Numbered from the stretch's first letter, positions 1-5,887 are shown. The stretch: 5,887 bases of DNA from Candidatus Cloacimonas sp. SDB (GCA_001412425.1 LKUH01000257.1:1-5887), one strand, 5' to 3'. Numbers and translations are program-made. The notes: generated by a model not told the origin, from the letters alone.

Positions 1-1
1 A

Positions 2-1540
2 AAAATACTTTTTTTCCATTACCTTTTTAATAAATACGGCATCAAAAAGGGAGATAAAGTCTCCTTAATCGGAAAAAATTCCGTAAACTGGGCTGTAACT
101 TACCTTTCTGTATTATCTTATGGAGCAGTAATCGTACCTATTTTACCAGATTTTAAAGCTGACGATGTTCATCATATTGTAAATCATTCAGATTCAGTCC
201 TTCTCTTCAGCTCCGAGGCAAATTTATCTGAATTGGATATCGATCGTATGATTAATCTGGAAGCAGTATTTTCCCTTGCCGATTTCTCACCTCGGTTTTC
301 CAAAAAGAAGAACATTGAGGTTTCTCTGGAAAAAGACCGGCAGAAATTCCTTGCAAAATATGATAATAATCTCAATGCTAATAATTTTTCTTTAGAATCC
401 ATTTCTAATGAAAAACTTGCTTCCCTAGTTTATACTTCCGGTACCACAGGTTTCTCAAAAGGTGTTATGCTGCCGCATCGAAGCCTCTCATCAAATATCG
501 TTTTTGCCCAACATAACATGCCTCTAACATCCGGGGACAATATAGTCTCATTTCTGCCTATCGCACACGTATTCGGTTGTGCTTTTGAATTTCTCTTCCC
601 CATTACCATGGGCTGTCATATTACTTTTTTAAGCAAAATTCCCTCACCCAAAGTTATTCTGAAAGCTTTTCAGGAGATTCATCCCAGATTGATTCTATCT
701 GTTCCGCTGGTAATCGAAAAAATCTATAAAAAGCAGATCAAACCAACCCTGGAAAAACCAACGATAAAATTACTCAGAAAAATTCCCCTGGTAGATAAAA
801 AAATCGGAAAAAAAATCAATGCCAAACTTACTGAAGTCTTCGGAGGTAATTTCCATGAAATAGTTATCGGCGGTGCTGCTTTGAATGAAGAAGTAGAATT
901 GTTCCTGAGAAAAATTAAATTCCGTTACACTGTAGGTTATGGTATGACAGAATGCGGGCCATTGATCAGCTATAGTGCCTGGAATAAATTCAAATTAGCA
1001 TCTACAGGTAAATTAGTGAATTCTCTGGAAATAAAAATTGATTCCGAAGATCCTTATAAAATCGTCGGAGAAATCATGGTGAAAGGCGATAATGTCATGG
1101 ATGGCTATTATAAAAATAAAGTAGCCACTGCTGAAGCTCTGGATAAAGAAGGCTGGTTGAGAACAGGAGACCTGGGATTGATTGATAAAGATGATGTGAT
1201 CTACATAAAAGGCCGATCCAAAAGCCTTATCCTGGGTCCTTCAGGAAAAAATATCTATCCGGAAGAGATCGAGGCAAAATTGAATAACATGGAAATGGTA
1301 CAGGAGTCAATCGTTATCCAGAAAAACGATAAGATCATCGCCCTGGTATATCCCGACATGGAAAGTGTTGATAACCAGAGTATAAATGATGAACAACTCA
1401 TCAGAATTATAGAGAAGAACAGACGTGAACTGAATGAACTGTTACCTGCTTACATGGCTATAAACGAAATTAAGACAGTTTCAGAAGAATTTGAAAAAAC
1501 TCCTAAAAAAAGCATAAAAAGATTTTTGTATAATATTTAG
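2..1540 (+). CDS. AMP-forming long-chain acyl-CoA synthetase (5'-truncated by window edge)
   Basis: Activates a carboxylic acid, most likely a long-chain fatty acid, through an acyl-adenylate to its CoA thioester; expected at the inner face of the membrane. The frame is open from base 2 with family-like sequence (KYGIKKGDKVSLIGKNS, then the GAVIVPILP strand), so the true start lies left of the window. About 512 residues are visible and a few tens are probably missing. ANL-superfamily motifs appear in order: P-loop YTSGTTGFSKG (visible residues 144-154), YGMTE (313-317), TGD (388-390), the hinge KGRSK (403-407), NIYPEEIE (417-424), and a C-terminal KTPKKSIKR (499-507). In the last motif the residue aligned with the usual catalytic A10 lysine reads as serine. 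A TTG at 233 is internal and not a start. The next gene begins 20 nt downstream, so this is probably the promoter-proximal part of a four-gene unit. The family is certain; the chain-length preference is inferred. Confidence 0.93.
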   Translation, partial: KILFFHYLFNKYGIKKGDKVSLIGKNSVNWAVTYLSVLSYGAVIVPILPDFKADDVHHIVNHSDSVLLFSSEANLSELDIDRMINLEAVFSLADFSPRFSKKKNIEVSLEKDRQKFLAKYDNNLNANNFSLESISNEKLASLVYTSGTTGFSKGVMLPHRSLSSNIVFAQHNMPLTSGDNIVSFLPIAHVFGCAFEFLFPITMGCHITFLSKIPSPKVILKAFQEIHPRLILSVPLVIEKIYKKQIKPTLEKPTIKLLRKIPLVDKKIGKKINAKLTEVFGGNFHEIVIGGAALNEEVELFLRKIKFRYTVGYGMTECGPLISYSAWNKFKLASTGKLVNSLEIKIDSEDPYKIVGEIMVKGDNVMDGYYKNKVATAEALDKEGWLRTGDLGLIDKDDVIYIKGRSKSLILGPSGKNIYPEEIEAKLNNMEMVQESIVIQKNDKIIALVYPDMESVDNQSINDEQLIRIIEKNRRELNELLPAYMAINEIKTVSEEFEKTPKKSIKRFLYNI

Positions 1541-1543
1541 TCT

Positions 1544-1550
1544 AAAGGAG
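1544..1550 (+). promoter_or_regulatory. Shine-Dalgarno AAAGGAG for the unknown membrane-anchored gene
   Basis: AAAGGAG lies 10 nt before the ATG at 1561, in the 20-nt gap after the synthetase stop codon. It supports that ATG as the start and shows the gene has its own ribosome entry within the operon. Confidence 0.75.
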
Positions 1551-1560
1551 ATTCTTATTT

Positions 1561-2199
1561 ATGTGGTATGTACTTTTAATTATTATCTTTATCTTTGGAG
1601 GAATGATCGGGTATCGTTACTATGATAAACCTGATCCAGCTTATGAAAATTTTATGCCAATTGCTGTTGAATTAGATCCCAACCAGCAGGAACAGCCAGG
1701 TCTCTCAAAAATAACCCAAGATATCAGCCGAGGAAATCTTTATATTCAACCTGTGGCAGAATATAAAATTTCTGGCAGGATCCTGGCGAAGAAAAAATAC
1801 GGCAGCACCTGGACAGCAAAACTGGCACCCTATGATCTCGCTATCGGCTGGGGAAAATTAGCTGAGCTGGAAATAATCGAAAAAATCAAATTCAGTCAGT
1901 GGGGCAGGTTCTATTTCTTTAAACATAATTATGGCTTACCATTTAAGGATGATTATATTATTGAACATTCATCAAATAATCATATCATACCTGCTAATGA
2001 AAATCTGAAAAAATTACTGTTCCATCTCAAGGAGAACGAGCTTATTGAAATGGAAGGCTATCTCGTTAATATCTCCGGTAGAATAAAAAATGATTCCGTA
2101 AGCTGGAGGACCAGCCTTAAAAGGGATGATACCGGAAATGGATCCTGCGAAATTTTCTATGTTCAAAAAATAAAATACGATAATAAAGTCTACGAATAA
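1561..2199 (+). CDS. Membrane-anchored conserved protein of unknown function
   Basis: A 212-residue protein whose function I cannot name. Residues 2-19 are a hydrophobic helix with almost no preceding charged residues, followed by RYYDKPD. This suggests a single N-terminal membrane anchor, with the rest a soluble domain, probably on the outer face. The soluble part has features I recall from conserved hypothetical proteins in diverse bacteria: ISGRILAKKKY followed by APYDLAIGWG (70-98), SQWGRFYFF (112-120), HSSNNHIIPA (136-145), MEGYLV (164-169) and WRTSLKRDDTGNGSCE (182-197). The His pair (136, 141) and Cys196 look like candidate functional residues, but no catalytic chemistry is evident. 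There is no Cys lipobox, so it is not a lipoprotein. It has a clear Shine-Dalgarno, sits 20 nt after the acyl-CoA synthetase and 10 nt before the cation transporter, and is probably co-transcribed with both. Confidence 0.85.
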   Translation: MWYVLLIIIFIFGGMIGYRYYDKPDPAYENFMPIAVELDPNQQEQPGLSKITQDISRGNLYIQPVAEYKISGRILAKKKYGSTWTAKLAPYDLAIGWGKLAELEIIEKIKFSQWGRFYFFKHNYGLPFKDDYIIEHSSNNHIIPANENLKKLLFHLKENELIEMEGYLVNISGRIKNDSVSWRTSLKRDDTGNGSCEIFYVQKIKYDNKVYE

Positions 2200-2209
2200 A
2201 ACAAATCTC

Positions 2210-3079
2210 ATGAAAATTGCCGGTAAGCATAACTGGAATAATCTGGAAGCTATTGTTGCCATAATACTTAACCTGCTGCTTTTCCTGGTAAAACTGTGGG
2301 CTGGTATAGTTTCCAATTCCGTTGGAATTATTGCAGATGCCTGGCACACACTTTCCGATTCCTTTTCTTCAGTCATTGTTCTCATCAGTGTTAAATTTGC
2401 CCGCAAACCGCCTGACAAAGAACACCCCTACGGGCATGGACGGGCTGAGATAGTTGCAGCTGTTATTATCGGAACCTTACTGGCAGTAATTGGCTTCAAT
2501 TTCCTGCTGGAATCAGTAAAGCGTTTTAATGAACAACAAGCAGCAGATTTCGGTTTGATAGCCATCATTATTATTATCATTTCCTTAATAATAAAAGAGT
2601 TGATGGCTCAATTTGCCTTCTGGTGTGCCAGGAAATCGGGGTCAGATCTGATCAAAGCAGATGGCTGGCATCACCGCAGTGATGCTTTGTCCTCTCTGAT
2701 GGTGCTGGCAGGCATCTTCCTGAGCAGATATTTCTGGTGGATTGATAGTGTTATGGGACTGTTAATCTCCATATTTTTATTTCACGCAGCATATTCCATT
2801 TTAAAAACATCAGTAACCAAGCTGCTGGGTGAACCAGCTGACAAAAATTTCACCCGTCAGATCATTGAAGTTATTAATAAGACAACTGATCTGGATATTC
2901 ATCCTCACCATTTTCATTGTCATAACTATGGTGAACATAAAGAAATTTCCCTTCACATTGTGCTTGATCCAGATCTAAAACTCAGTGAAGCTCATAAAAT
3001 TGCTAACGACATTGAAGAAAATTTACGTAATGAGCTGAAGATCGAAGCCACAATACATATCGAACCCCAGAAACAATGA
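2210..3079 (+). CDS. Cation diffusion facilitator (CDF) family metal efflux transporter
   Basis: Exports divalent metal, most likely Zn2+, from the cytoplasm by proton antiport as a homodimer in the inner membrane. The length of 289 residues is normal for the family. Six helices are visible at roughly 14-33, 36-60, 80-102, 114-134, 150-172 and 175-197. Both transport-site motifs are present: HTLSD in helix 2 (H46, D50, with D43 just before) and HHRSD in helix 5 (H154, D158). This is the His-Asp/His-Asp arrangement associated with zinc-type CDFs. The conserved HPYGHGRAE loop is at 72-80. The cytoplasmic C-terminal domain (about 200-289) keeps metal-site histidines H249, H262 (SEAHKIA) and H283 (TIHIEP), and has a His-rich stretch HPHHFHCHNYGEH (231-243). 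The ATG lies 10 nt after the previous stop with no recognisable Shine-Dalgarno, which suggests coupled translation. The family is certain; the metal is inferred from motifs. Confidence 0.95.
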   Translation: MKIAGKHNWNNLEAIVAIILNLLLFLVKLWAGIVSNSVGIIADAWHTLSDSFSSVIVLISVKFARKPPDKEHPYGHGRAEIVAAVIIGTLLAVIGFNFLLESVKRFNEQQAADFGLIAIIIIIISLIIKELMAQFAFWCARKSGSDLIKADGWHHRSDALSSLMVLAGIFLSRYFWWIDSVMGLLISIFLFHAAYSILKTSVTKLLGEPADKNFTRQIIEVINKTTDLDIHPHHFHCHNYGEHKEISLHIVLDPDLKLSEAHKIANDIEENLRNELKIEATIHIEPQKQ

Positions 3080-3114
3080 TTTCAGTTGTAGAAAATATGC
3101 AGGACAATTATTAA
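3076..3114 (+). other. Possible 12-codon bridging micro-ORF (MISVVENMQDNY)
   Basis: An ATG at 3076 overlaps the transporter stop codon as ATGA and opens a 12-codon frame. It ends in a TAA at 3112-3114 that overlaps the next gene's ATG by one base (TAATG). No Shine-Dalgarno precedes it, so any translation would rely on reinitiation by ribosomes finishing the cation transporter. The Shine-Dalgarno of the next gene lies inside this frame. It may couple translation of the two transporters, or it may be chance; the peptide itself has no recognisable features. Confidence 0.2.
3101..3104 (+). promoter_or_regulatory. Shine-Dalgarno AGGA for the EamA transporter
   Basis: AGGA ends 9 nt before the ATG at 3114 and supports that start codon. 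It is short but well placed in an otherwise A/T-rich gap. Confidence 0.55.
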
Positions 3115-4016
3115 TGAACAATCAAAAAAAGGCCTATCTTCTGGCTTTATTGGCAGTATTATTCTGGTCAACAGCAGCATCAGCTTTTAAAATAAGTTTA
3201 CGATACGTTCACTACAGCATGCTTCTGCTCTTTTCTTCTCTTGTTTCAGCTTTCATTTTTTTATTTATAATTCTCTATAAAAAGGAAGCTGGACTACTTT
3301 TTAAAATTTCCCGCCAGCAATTTGTAAACTCTTTATTACTGGGCTTTCTCAACCCATTTCTATATTATATCGTTTTGTTCAAAGCCTATACTTTGATTCC
3401 GGCTCAACAGGCTCAGCCTTTAAATTTCATCTGGCCTGTTATGCTGGTAATATTATCAATCCCAATTCTTAAACAGAAGATCAGTTTTAGAATTATCCTG
3501 TCGCTGATAATATCTTTCCTGGGCGTTTTCATTATATCTACTCAGGGTAATTTCCGTGATCTTACCCTCTCCAATCCCCTGGGAATATTTCTGGCTTTAG
3601 CAAGCTCGTTAATCTGGGCTCTTTTCTGGTTATTAAATATGAAGGATAACCGCAACGAAGTACATAAACTTGTATTAAGTTTCTTTTTTGGATCAGTGTT
3701 TACGGTAATTTATATTTTTATTCTGGGAGACTTTAAATGGTTCCCCATGACAGGCTTGCTAGGCACAATCTACGTTGGCTTTTTCGAAATGGGAATTACA
3801 TTCTATATCTGGTTAAAAGCACTGAAACTATCCAGAACAACTGCTGAAGTTAACAGTCTTATTTATATCACACCGTTACTTTCATTGGGATTTATCAAAA
3901 TTATCGTCGGAGAGACTATCACGGTTTTTACAATTTTAGGTGTATTCCTGATAATTTTTGGAATAATTGTGAATAACAGAATAAAAATCCCGAAAAAAAA
4001 TTCCCGGATTAGTTAA
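3114..4016 (+). CDS. EamA/DMT-superfamily transporter (RhaT-like permease)
   Basis: A 300-residue inner-membrane permease of the drug/metabolite transporter superfamily, usually exporters of amino acids, nucleobases or other small metabolites; the substrate cannot be read from sequence. It is almost entirely hydrophobic with about ten helices in two EamA repeats, roughly residues 8-142 and 155-288. Family landmarks are the FWSTAASAFKISLR helix 1 (17-30), a helix 3-4 segment with NPFLYYIVLFKAY (80-92) and PLNFIWPVML (102-111), a GVFIIST end of repeat 1 (137-143), NPLGIFLALASSLIWALFW opening repeat 2 (154-172), GFFEMGITFYIWLKALK (222-238) and the IVGETIT / GVFLIIFGIIV pair near the end. A short basic tail (KIPKKNSR) follows the last helix and is probably cytoplasmic. 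It is the last + strand gene, 34 nt after the metal transporter and convergent with the secreted-protein gene. I see no strong terminator oriented for it. Confidence 0.93.
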   Translation: MNNQKKAYLLALLAVLFWSTAASAFKISLRYVHYSMLLLFSSLVSAFIFLFIILYKKEAGLLFKISRQQFVNSLLLGFLNPFLYYIVLFKAYTLIPAQQAQPLNFIWPVMLVILSIPILKQKISFRIILSLIISFLGVFIISTQGNFRDLTLSNPLGIFLALASSLIWALFWLLNMKDNRNEVHKLVLSFFFGSVFTVIYIFILGDFKWFPMTGLLGTIYVGFFEMGITFYIWLKALKLSRTTAEVNSLIYITPLLSLGFIKIIVGETITVFTILGVFLIIFGIIVNNRIKIPKKNSRIS

Positions 4017-4060
4017 TTTCTCTTTTCCGGTTTAAAAACTTATGAGATGAATTGCATAAC

Positions 4061-4075
4061 ATCTTACAATAAGAT
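4061..4075. repeat. Small perfect inverted repeat in the convergent intergenic gap
   Basis: ATCTTA-CAA-TAAGAT is a perfect 6-bp inverted repeat with a 3-nt loop, 45 nt after the EamA stop codon. It is AT-rich and has no T-tract on either side, so it is weak as an intrinsic terminator. It could be an mRNA 3'-end hairpin, a protein-binding palindrome, or chance. Confidence 0.3.
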
Positions 4076-4102
4076 TACCACCCTTCAGAACTCCATAAAA
4101 GT

Positions 4103-4142
4103 AAAAAACAATTCCTTCTGTTTCTGTCAAAGAACTGCTTTT
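4103..4142 (-). terminator. Candidate intrinsic terminator for the secreted-protein gene
   Basis: Read on the - strand, AAAAGCAGTTCTTT (4142-4129) can pair with AAGGAATTGTTTTT (4117-4104) around an 11-nt loop. That gives 14 pairs, three of them G-U. The 3' arm runs into a six-T tract, and the structure begins about 10 nt after the stop codon at 4152. On the + strand the three wobbles become A-C mismatches, so it is better formed as a minus-strand transcript. The paired A-tract and T-tract are typical of intrinsic terminators, but the stem is low in GC, so strength is uncertain. Confidence 0.5.
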
Positions 4143-4151
4143 GTTGTTATA

Positions 4152-5777
4152 CTATTTAAGCAGAAGACATTTATGTGAAGCCAGGATTTTCCCTTCTGAC
4201 CGGACAATTACAAAATATATACCGGAAGTGACTGATTGTCCGTTTTCTCCCGTTCCGTCCCAGACAATGGAGCCTGTTTTGTTTCTTTGATTATATTGTG
4301 GGATAGTGGTTAAACCTTTTACCTTCTGCCCACTCAAATTATAGATCGAGATCTTGACATCAGCAGCAGCTTCCCTGTTAATTTTATAAAAGATTGTAGT
4401 TGCAGGATTAAAAGGATTTGGGTAAGCAATAACCTGTGATGCAGAAATGAGCAAAGATTCATCTGTTGCCACGGGAATTTTTTCCACCGGGTTGGAAAAA
4501 GCAGCTTCAGAACTGATATTGTTTGTGTATTCAGCAATAACAGCATATTGATAAATATCAGGTACCAGATCTATCCAGGTTGTATCGTTATAAGAAGTTG
4601 TCTCAATACCGTTGGCCAGTTCTTCCCAGAGATATGGATTTCCCATATTATCCTGCTGGAAACGGAAAATGTTGAAGAACTCTAATTCTCTAACGTTTTC
4701 AGCGGGAAAATCCCAGTTAAGTGCTACTTCCGTATTAAAACAATTAACGGTCGCAACCACATTCGCTGGCGGATACGCTGTTTCTGCCAGGACTACAACT
4801 CCCAGGTCGATATCAGCCTCTTCAACTTCCAGCACTATTGTATAAAGATCGTAACCTTCGTGATAGATTTCAAGTACGTAAGTTTCATTATGCATAACTT
4901 CAGGGAAAATAAAATTACCGTCAACATCGGTTACTTCTTCATAGATCTCACTCCCGATCAGTGTAACATTACAGTTCTGCAAACCTGTTTCGGGTTGGTC
5001 ACTGCTTACTACCTGACCATGTAGTTCGATCGTCTCGTCCGGATCTGGTATCCAGGCTGCCCCACCTGTGGAGTGATACTGGGGATAGGGATTCGTAAAA
5101 GGCACCCAATCACCTCCAGTTCCTTGTTCCAGATCGTAGGCATAATAGGAGATTCCGTCATCGCCCCGGGTTGCAGTTAGATATACAGTGTTGTTACCAA
5201 CAGCCATTCCCCGCCCCTGGCCATTATCTGCCGGGATAGTACCGGCAAGCTGGATCATTTCACCAGTGTCTATATTGATGGAATATAAACCGGAAGTCCC
5301 ATATTCAGTATATCCATAGAAAAGGTCATCGACCGGATTGTAATCCAGAGCAAAAAAGCGGAAACCGTAGTCGGTATGAACATCCAGCACCAGGGTGGCA
5401 TTACCTGTGCTTGGGTCAATGCTGTAAATTCCTTTGGGGTAAGCATAATTGGAATAGCCGTAAAGTGTATTCCTGCCGTAGGCTAAGCTGCTCATGTCTT
5501 CACTAACAGTACAAATCTGCTGAGGATAACCGGTGAGAGTTGCCGAGTAGAGATGAGTATTGAAAGCGCCTTCACAGAGATAGAGCATTCCTTCCGGTGT
5601 TGCTGCTGCACCGGAAACATCAAAATTAAAATGGGCATTCCAGGTTACATCCGGAAATCCGGAAAGATCAGAAGAATAGGTAGACAGCGTGGAACCTTCC
5701 AAACCTACAAAAAGCGTTCCAGCCCAAGATAAAGTACAGATAAAAGTGAATAGAATAAATGAATAGGTCTTTTTCAT
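4152..5777 (-). CDS. Secreted multidomain protein: beta-propeller-like, CarboxypepD_reg-like, Fn3-like and type IX sorting domains
   Basis: A 541-residue exported protein of unknown function, probably delivered to the cell surface or medium. The signal peptide MKKTYSFILFTFICTLSWA probably cleaves near residue 19. Residues 20-245 form a repeat region with tyrosine-containing blade-like units centred near residues 34, 77, 118, 165 and 212 (for example IYSIDPSTG and LYSINIDTG), consistent with a beta-propeller. Residues 250-330 resemble a carboxypeptidase-regulatory-like beta-sandwich (ELHGQVVS, then TDVDGNFIFPEV). Residues 335-435 look like a fibronectin-III domain (YPPANVVATV, VALNWDFP, YQYAVIAEYTN). 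The C-terminus is a FlgD-like / type IX sorting domain with YPNPFNP (452-458), VKISIYNLSGQKV, WDGTGENG (506-513) and SGIYFVIV (518-525). No enzyme active site is seen, so binding or adhesion is more likely than catalysis. The ATG at 5777 is chosen because GGAGG sits 8 nt upstream; an in-frame TTG at 5792 overlaps that site. The gene appears monocistronic. Confidence 0.9.
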   Translation of the reverse strand: MKKTYSFILFTFICTLSWAGTLFVGLEGSTLSTYSSDLSGFPDVTWNAHFNFDVSGAAATPEGMLYLCEGAFNTHLYSATLTGYPQQICTVSEDMSSLAYGRNTLYGYSNYAYPKGIYSIDPSTGNATLVLDVHTDYGFRFFALDYNPVDDLFYGYTEYGTSGLYSINIDTGEMIQLAGTIPADNGQGRGMAVGNNTVYLTATRGDDGISYYAYDLEQGTGGDWVPFTNPYPQYHSTGGAAWIPDPDETIELHGQVVSSDQPETGLQNCNVTLIGSEIYEEVTDVDGNFIFPEVMHNETYVLEIYHEGYDLYTIVLEVEEADIDLGVVVLAETAYPPANVVATVNCFNTEVALNWDFPAENVRELEFFNIFRFQQDNMGNPYLWEELANGIETTSYNDTTWIDLVPDIYQYAVIAEYTNNISSEAAFSNPVEKIPVATDESLLISASQVIAYPNPFNPATTIFYKINREAAADVKISIYNLSGQKVKGLTTIPQYNQRNKTGSIVWDGTGENGQSVTSGIYFVIVRSEGKILASHKCLLLK

Positions 5778-5785
5778 AATTTTAT

Positions 5786-5790
5786 CCTCC
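5786..5790 (-). promoter_or_regulatory. Shine-Dalgarno GGAGG that fixes the start of the secreted-protein gene
   Basis: GGAGG (read on the - strand) lies 8 nt before the ATG at 5777-5775. A possible TTG start five codons earlier overlaps the Shine-Dalgarno itself and would add residues ahead of a good signal peptide, so the ATG is preferred. Confidence 0.85.
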
Positions 5791-5801
5791 AATTGATAAT
5801 T

Positions 5802-5829
5802 TTTTTAGTTATAATATTTAACCTGTCAA
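5802..5829 (-). promoter_or_regulatory. Weak sigma-70-like promoter candidate for the secreted-protein gene
   Basis: On the - strand a perfect TTGACA (5829-5824) is followed after 16 nt by TAAAAA (5807-5802), matching four of six -10 positions. Transcription would start near 5795, giving a short leader that still includes the GGAGG site. A closer TATTAT is too near to act as its -10. No Bacteroidota-type TAnnTTTG element is seen. If the organism uses a non-canonical primary sigma factor, this match could be accidental. Confidence 0.25.
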
Positions 5830-5887
5830 CGAAATAATGCTAAGTTAGAATTTGTTGATGAAACACTATTTTTTAAGGATTCGACTC

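Noticed and set aside
233..235. TTG as start of the acyl-CoA synthetase
   Set aside because: The frame is open leftwards to the window edge and encodes conserved N-terminal synthetase sequence, so the gene is simply truncated by the window.
184..402. Antisense open frame within the acyl-CoA synthetase
   Set aside because: It is the complement of continuous acyl-CoA synthetase sequence, and its Arg/Ser-rich product has no family features.
2014..2418. Long antisense open frame across the orphan gene and the metal transporter start (also a shorter one at 2117-2347)
   Set aside because: Both lie opposite well-supported genes with clear family motifs, cross a gene boundary, have no Shine-Dalgarno that I can see, and encode no recognisable domain.
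1..4016. The four-gene + strand unit as a new dedicated system
   Set aside because: Three of the four genes belong to common housekeeping or transport families with no shared substrate evident, there are no effector, nuclease, toxin or mobile-element genes, and close packing alone is weak evidence.
4004..4030. CCGGA...TCCGG inverted repeat followed by TTT as terminator of the + strand unit
   Set aside because: Only five pairs around a 17-nt loop, the left arm lies inside the EamA coding sequence, and the T-run is just three bases.
4135..4163. CTGCTT...AAGCAG inverted repeat across the secreted-protein stop codon
   Set aside because: Six pairs with a 17-nt loop, partly inside the coding sequence and in competition with the better hairpin at 4104-4142.
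4334..4845. Open frames overlapping the secreted-protein gene (4334-4546 on -, 4612-4845 on +)
   Set aside because: Both are out-of-frame shadows of the Fn3-like and sorting regions, with low-complexity products and no start signals.
4152..5777. Higher GC of the secreted-protein gene as a sign of horizontal transfer
   Set aside because: Sampled lines are clearly richer in G/C than the EamA gene, but membrane proteins rich in Ile, Phe and Leu and secreted proteins rich in Gly, Pro and Thr differ in this way without any transfer.
5778..5792. TTG start giving five extra residues on the secreted protein
   Set aside because: It overlaps the GGAGG Shine-Dalgarno that is ideally placed for the ATG at 5777, and would precede a typical MKK-type signal peptide.

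Overview
The window is an AT-rich bacterial segment from what looks like an FCB-group (Bacteroidota-related) organism. The main clue is the C-terminus of the minus-strand gene. It is a FlgD-like / type IX secretion sorting domain with a YPNPFNP motif, a form common in Cloacimonadota, Calditrichota, Marinimicrobia and similar lineages. The acyl-CoA synthetase also resembles the Bacteroidota/Spirochaete type. Assignment to a Cloacimonadota-like lineage is an inference from these signatures, not a search result.

Layout. Positions 2-4016 on the + strand hold four closely packed genes that probably form one transcription unit. In order they are: an AMP-forming long-chain acyl-CoA synthetase cut by the left edge; a membrane-anchored protein of a conserved family of unknown function; a cation diffusion facilitator (zinc-type metal efflux) transporter; and an EamA/DMT-family 10-helix transporter. 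The gaps are 20, 10 and 34 nt. The 34-nt gap is exactly bridged by a 12-codon reading frame that overlaps the stop codon before it and the start codon after it. A 135-nt convergent gap (4017-4151) follows. It carries a small perfect hairpin and a better candidate terminator for the opposite strand.

Positions 5777-4152 on the - strand encode a large secreted protein: signal peptide, a beta-propeller-like repeat region, a carboxypeptidase-regulatory-like beta-sandwich, a fibronectin-III-like domain and a type IX sorting domain. Its start is set by a strong GGAGG Shine-Dalgarno, and a weak promoter candidate lies just upstream. Positions 5830-5887 show nothing recognisable.

How the genes fit together. 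Fatty-acid activation, metal export, small-molecule export and an envelope-anchored protein share a membrane theme, but no single pathway links them. I found no convincing new defence, mobile or RNA-based system. The most useful leads are the unknown membrane-anchored family, the bridging micro-ORF, the altered A10 lysine motif in the synthetase and the repeat structure of the secreted protein.
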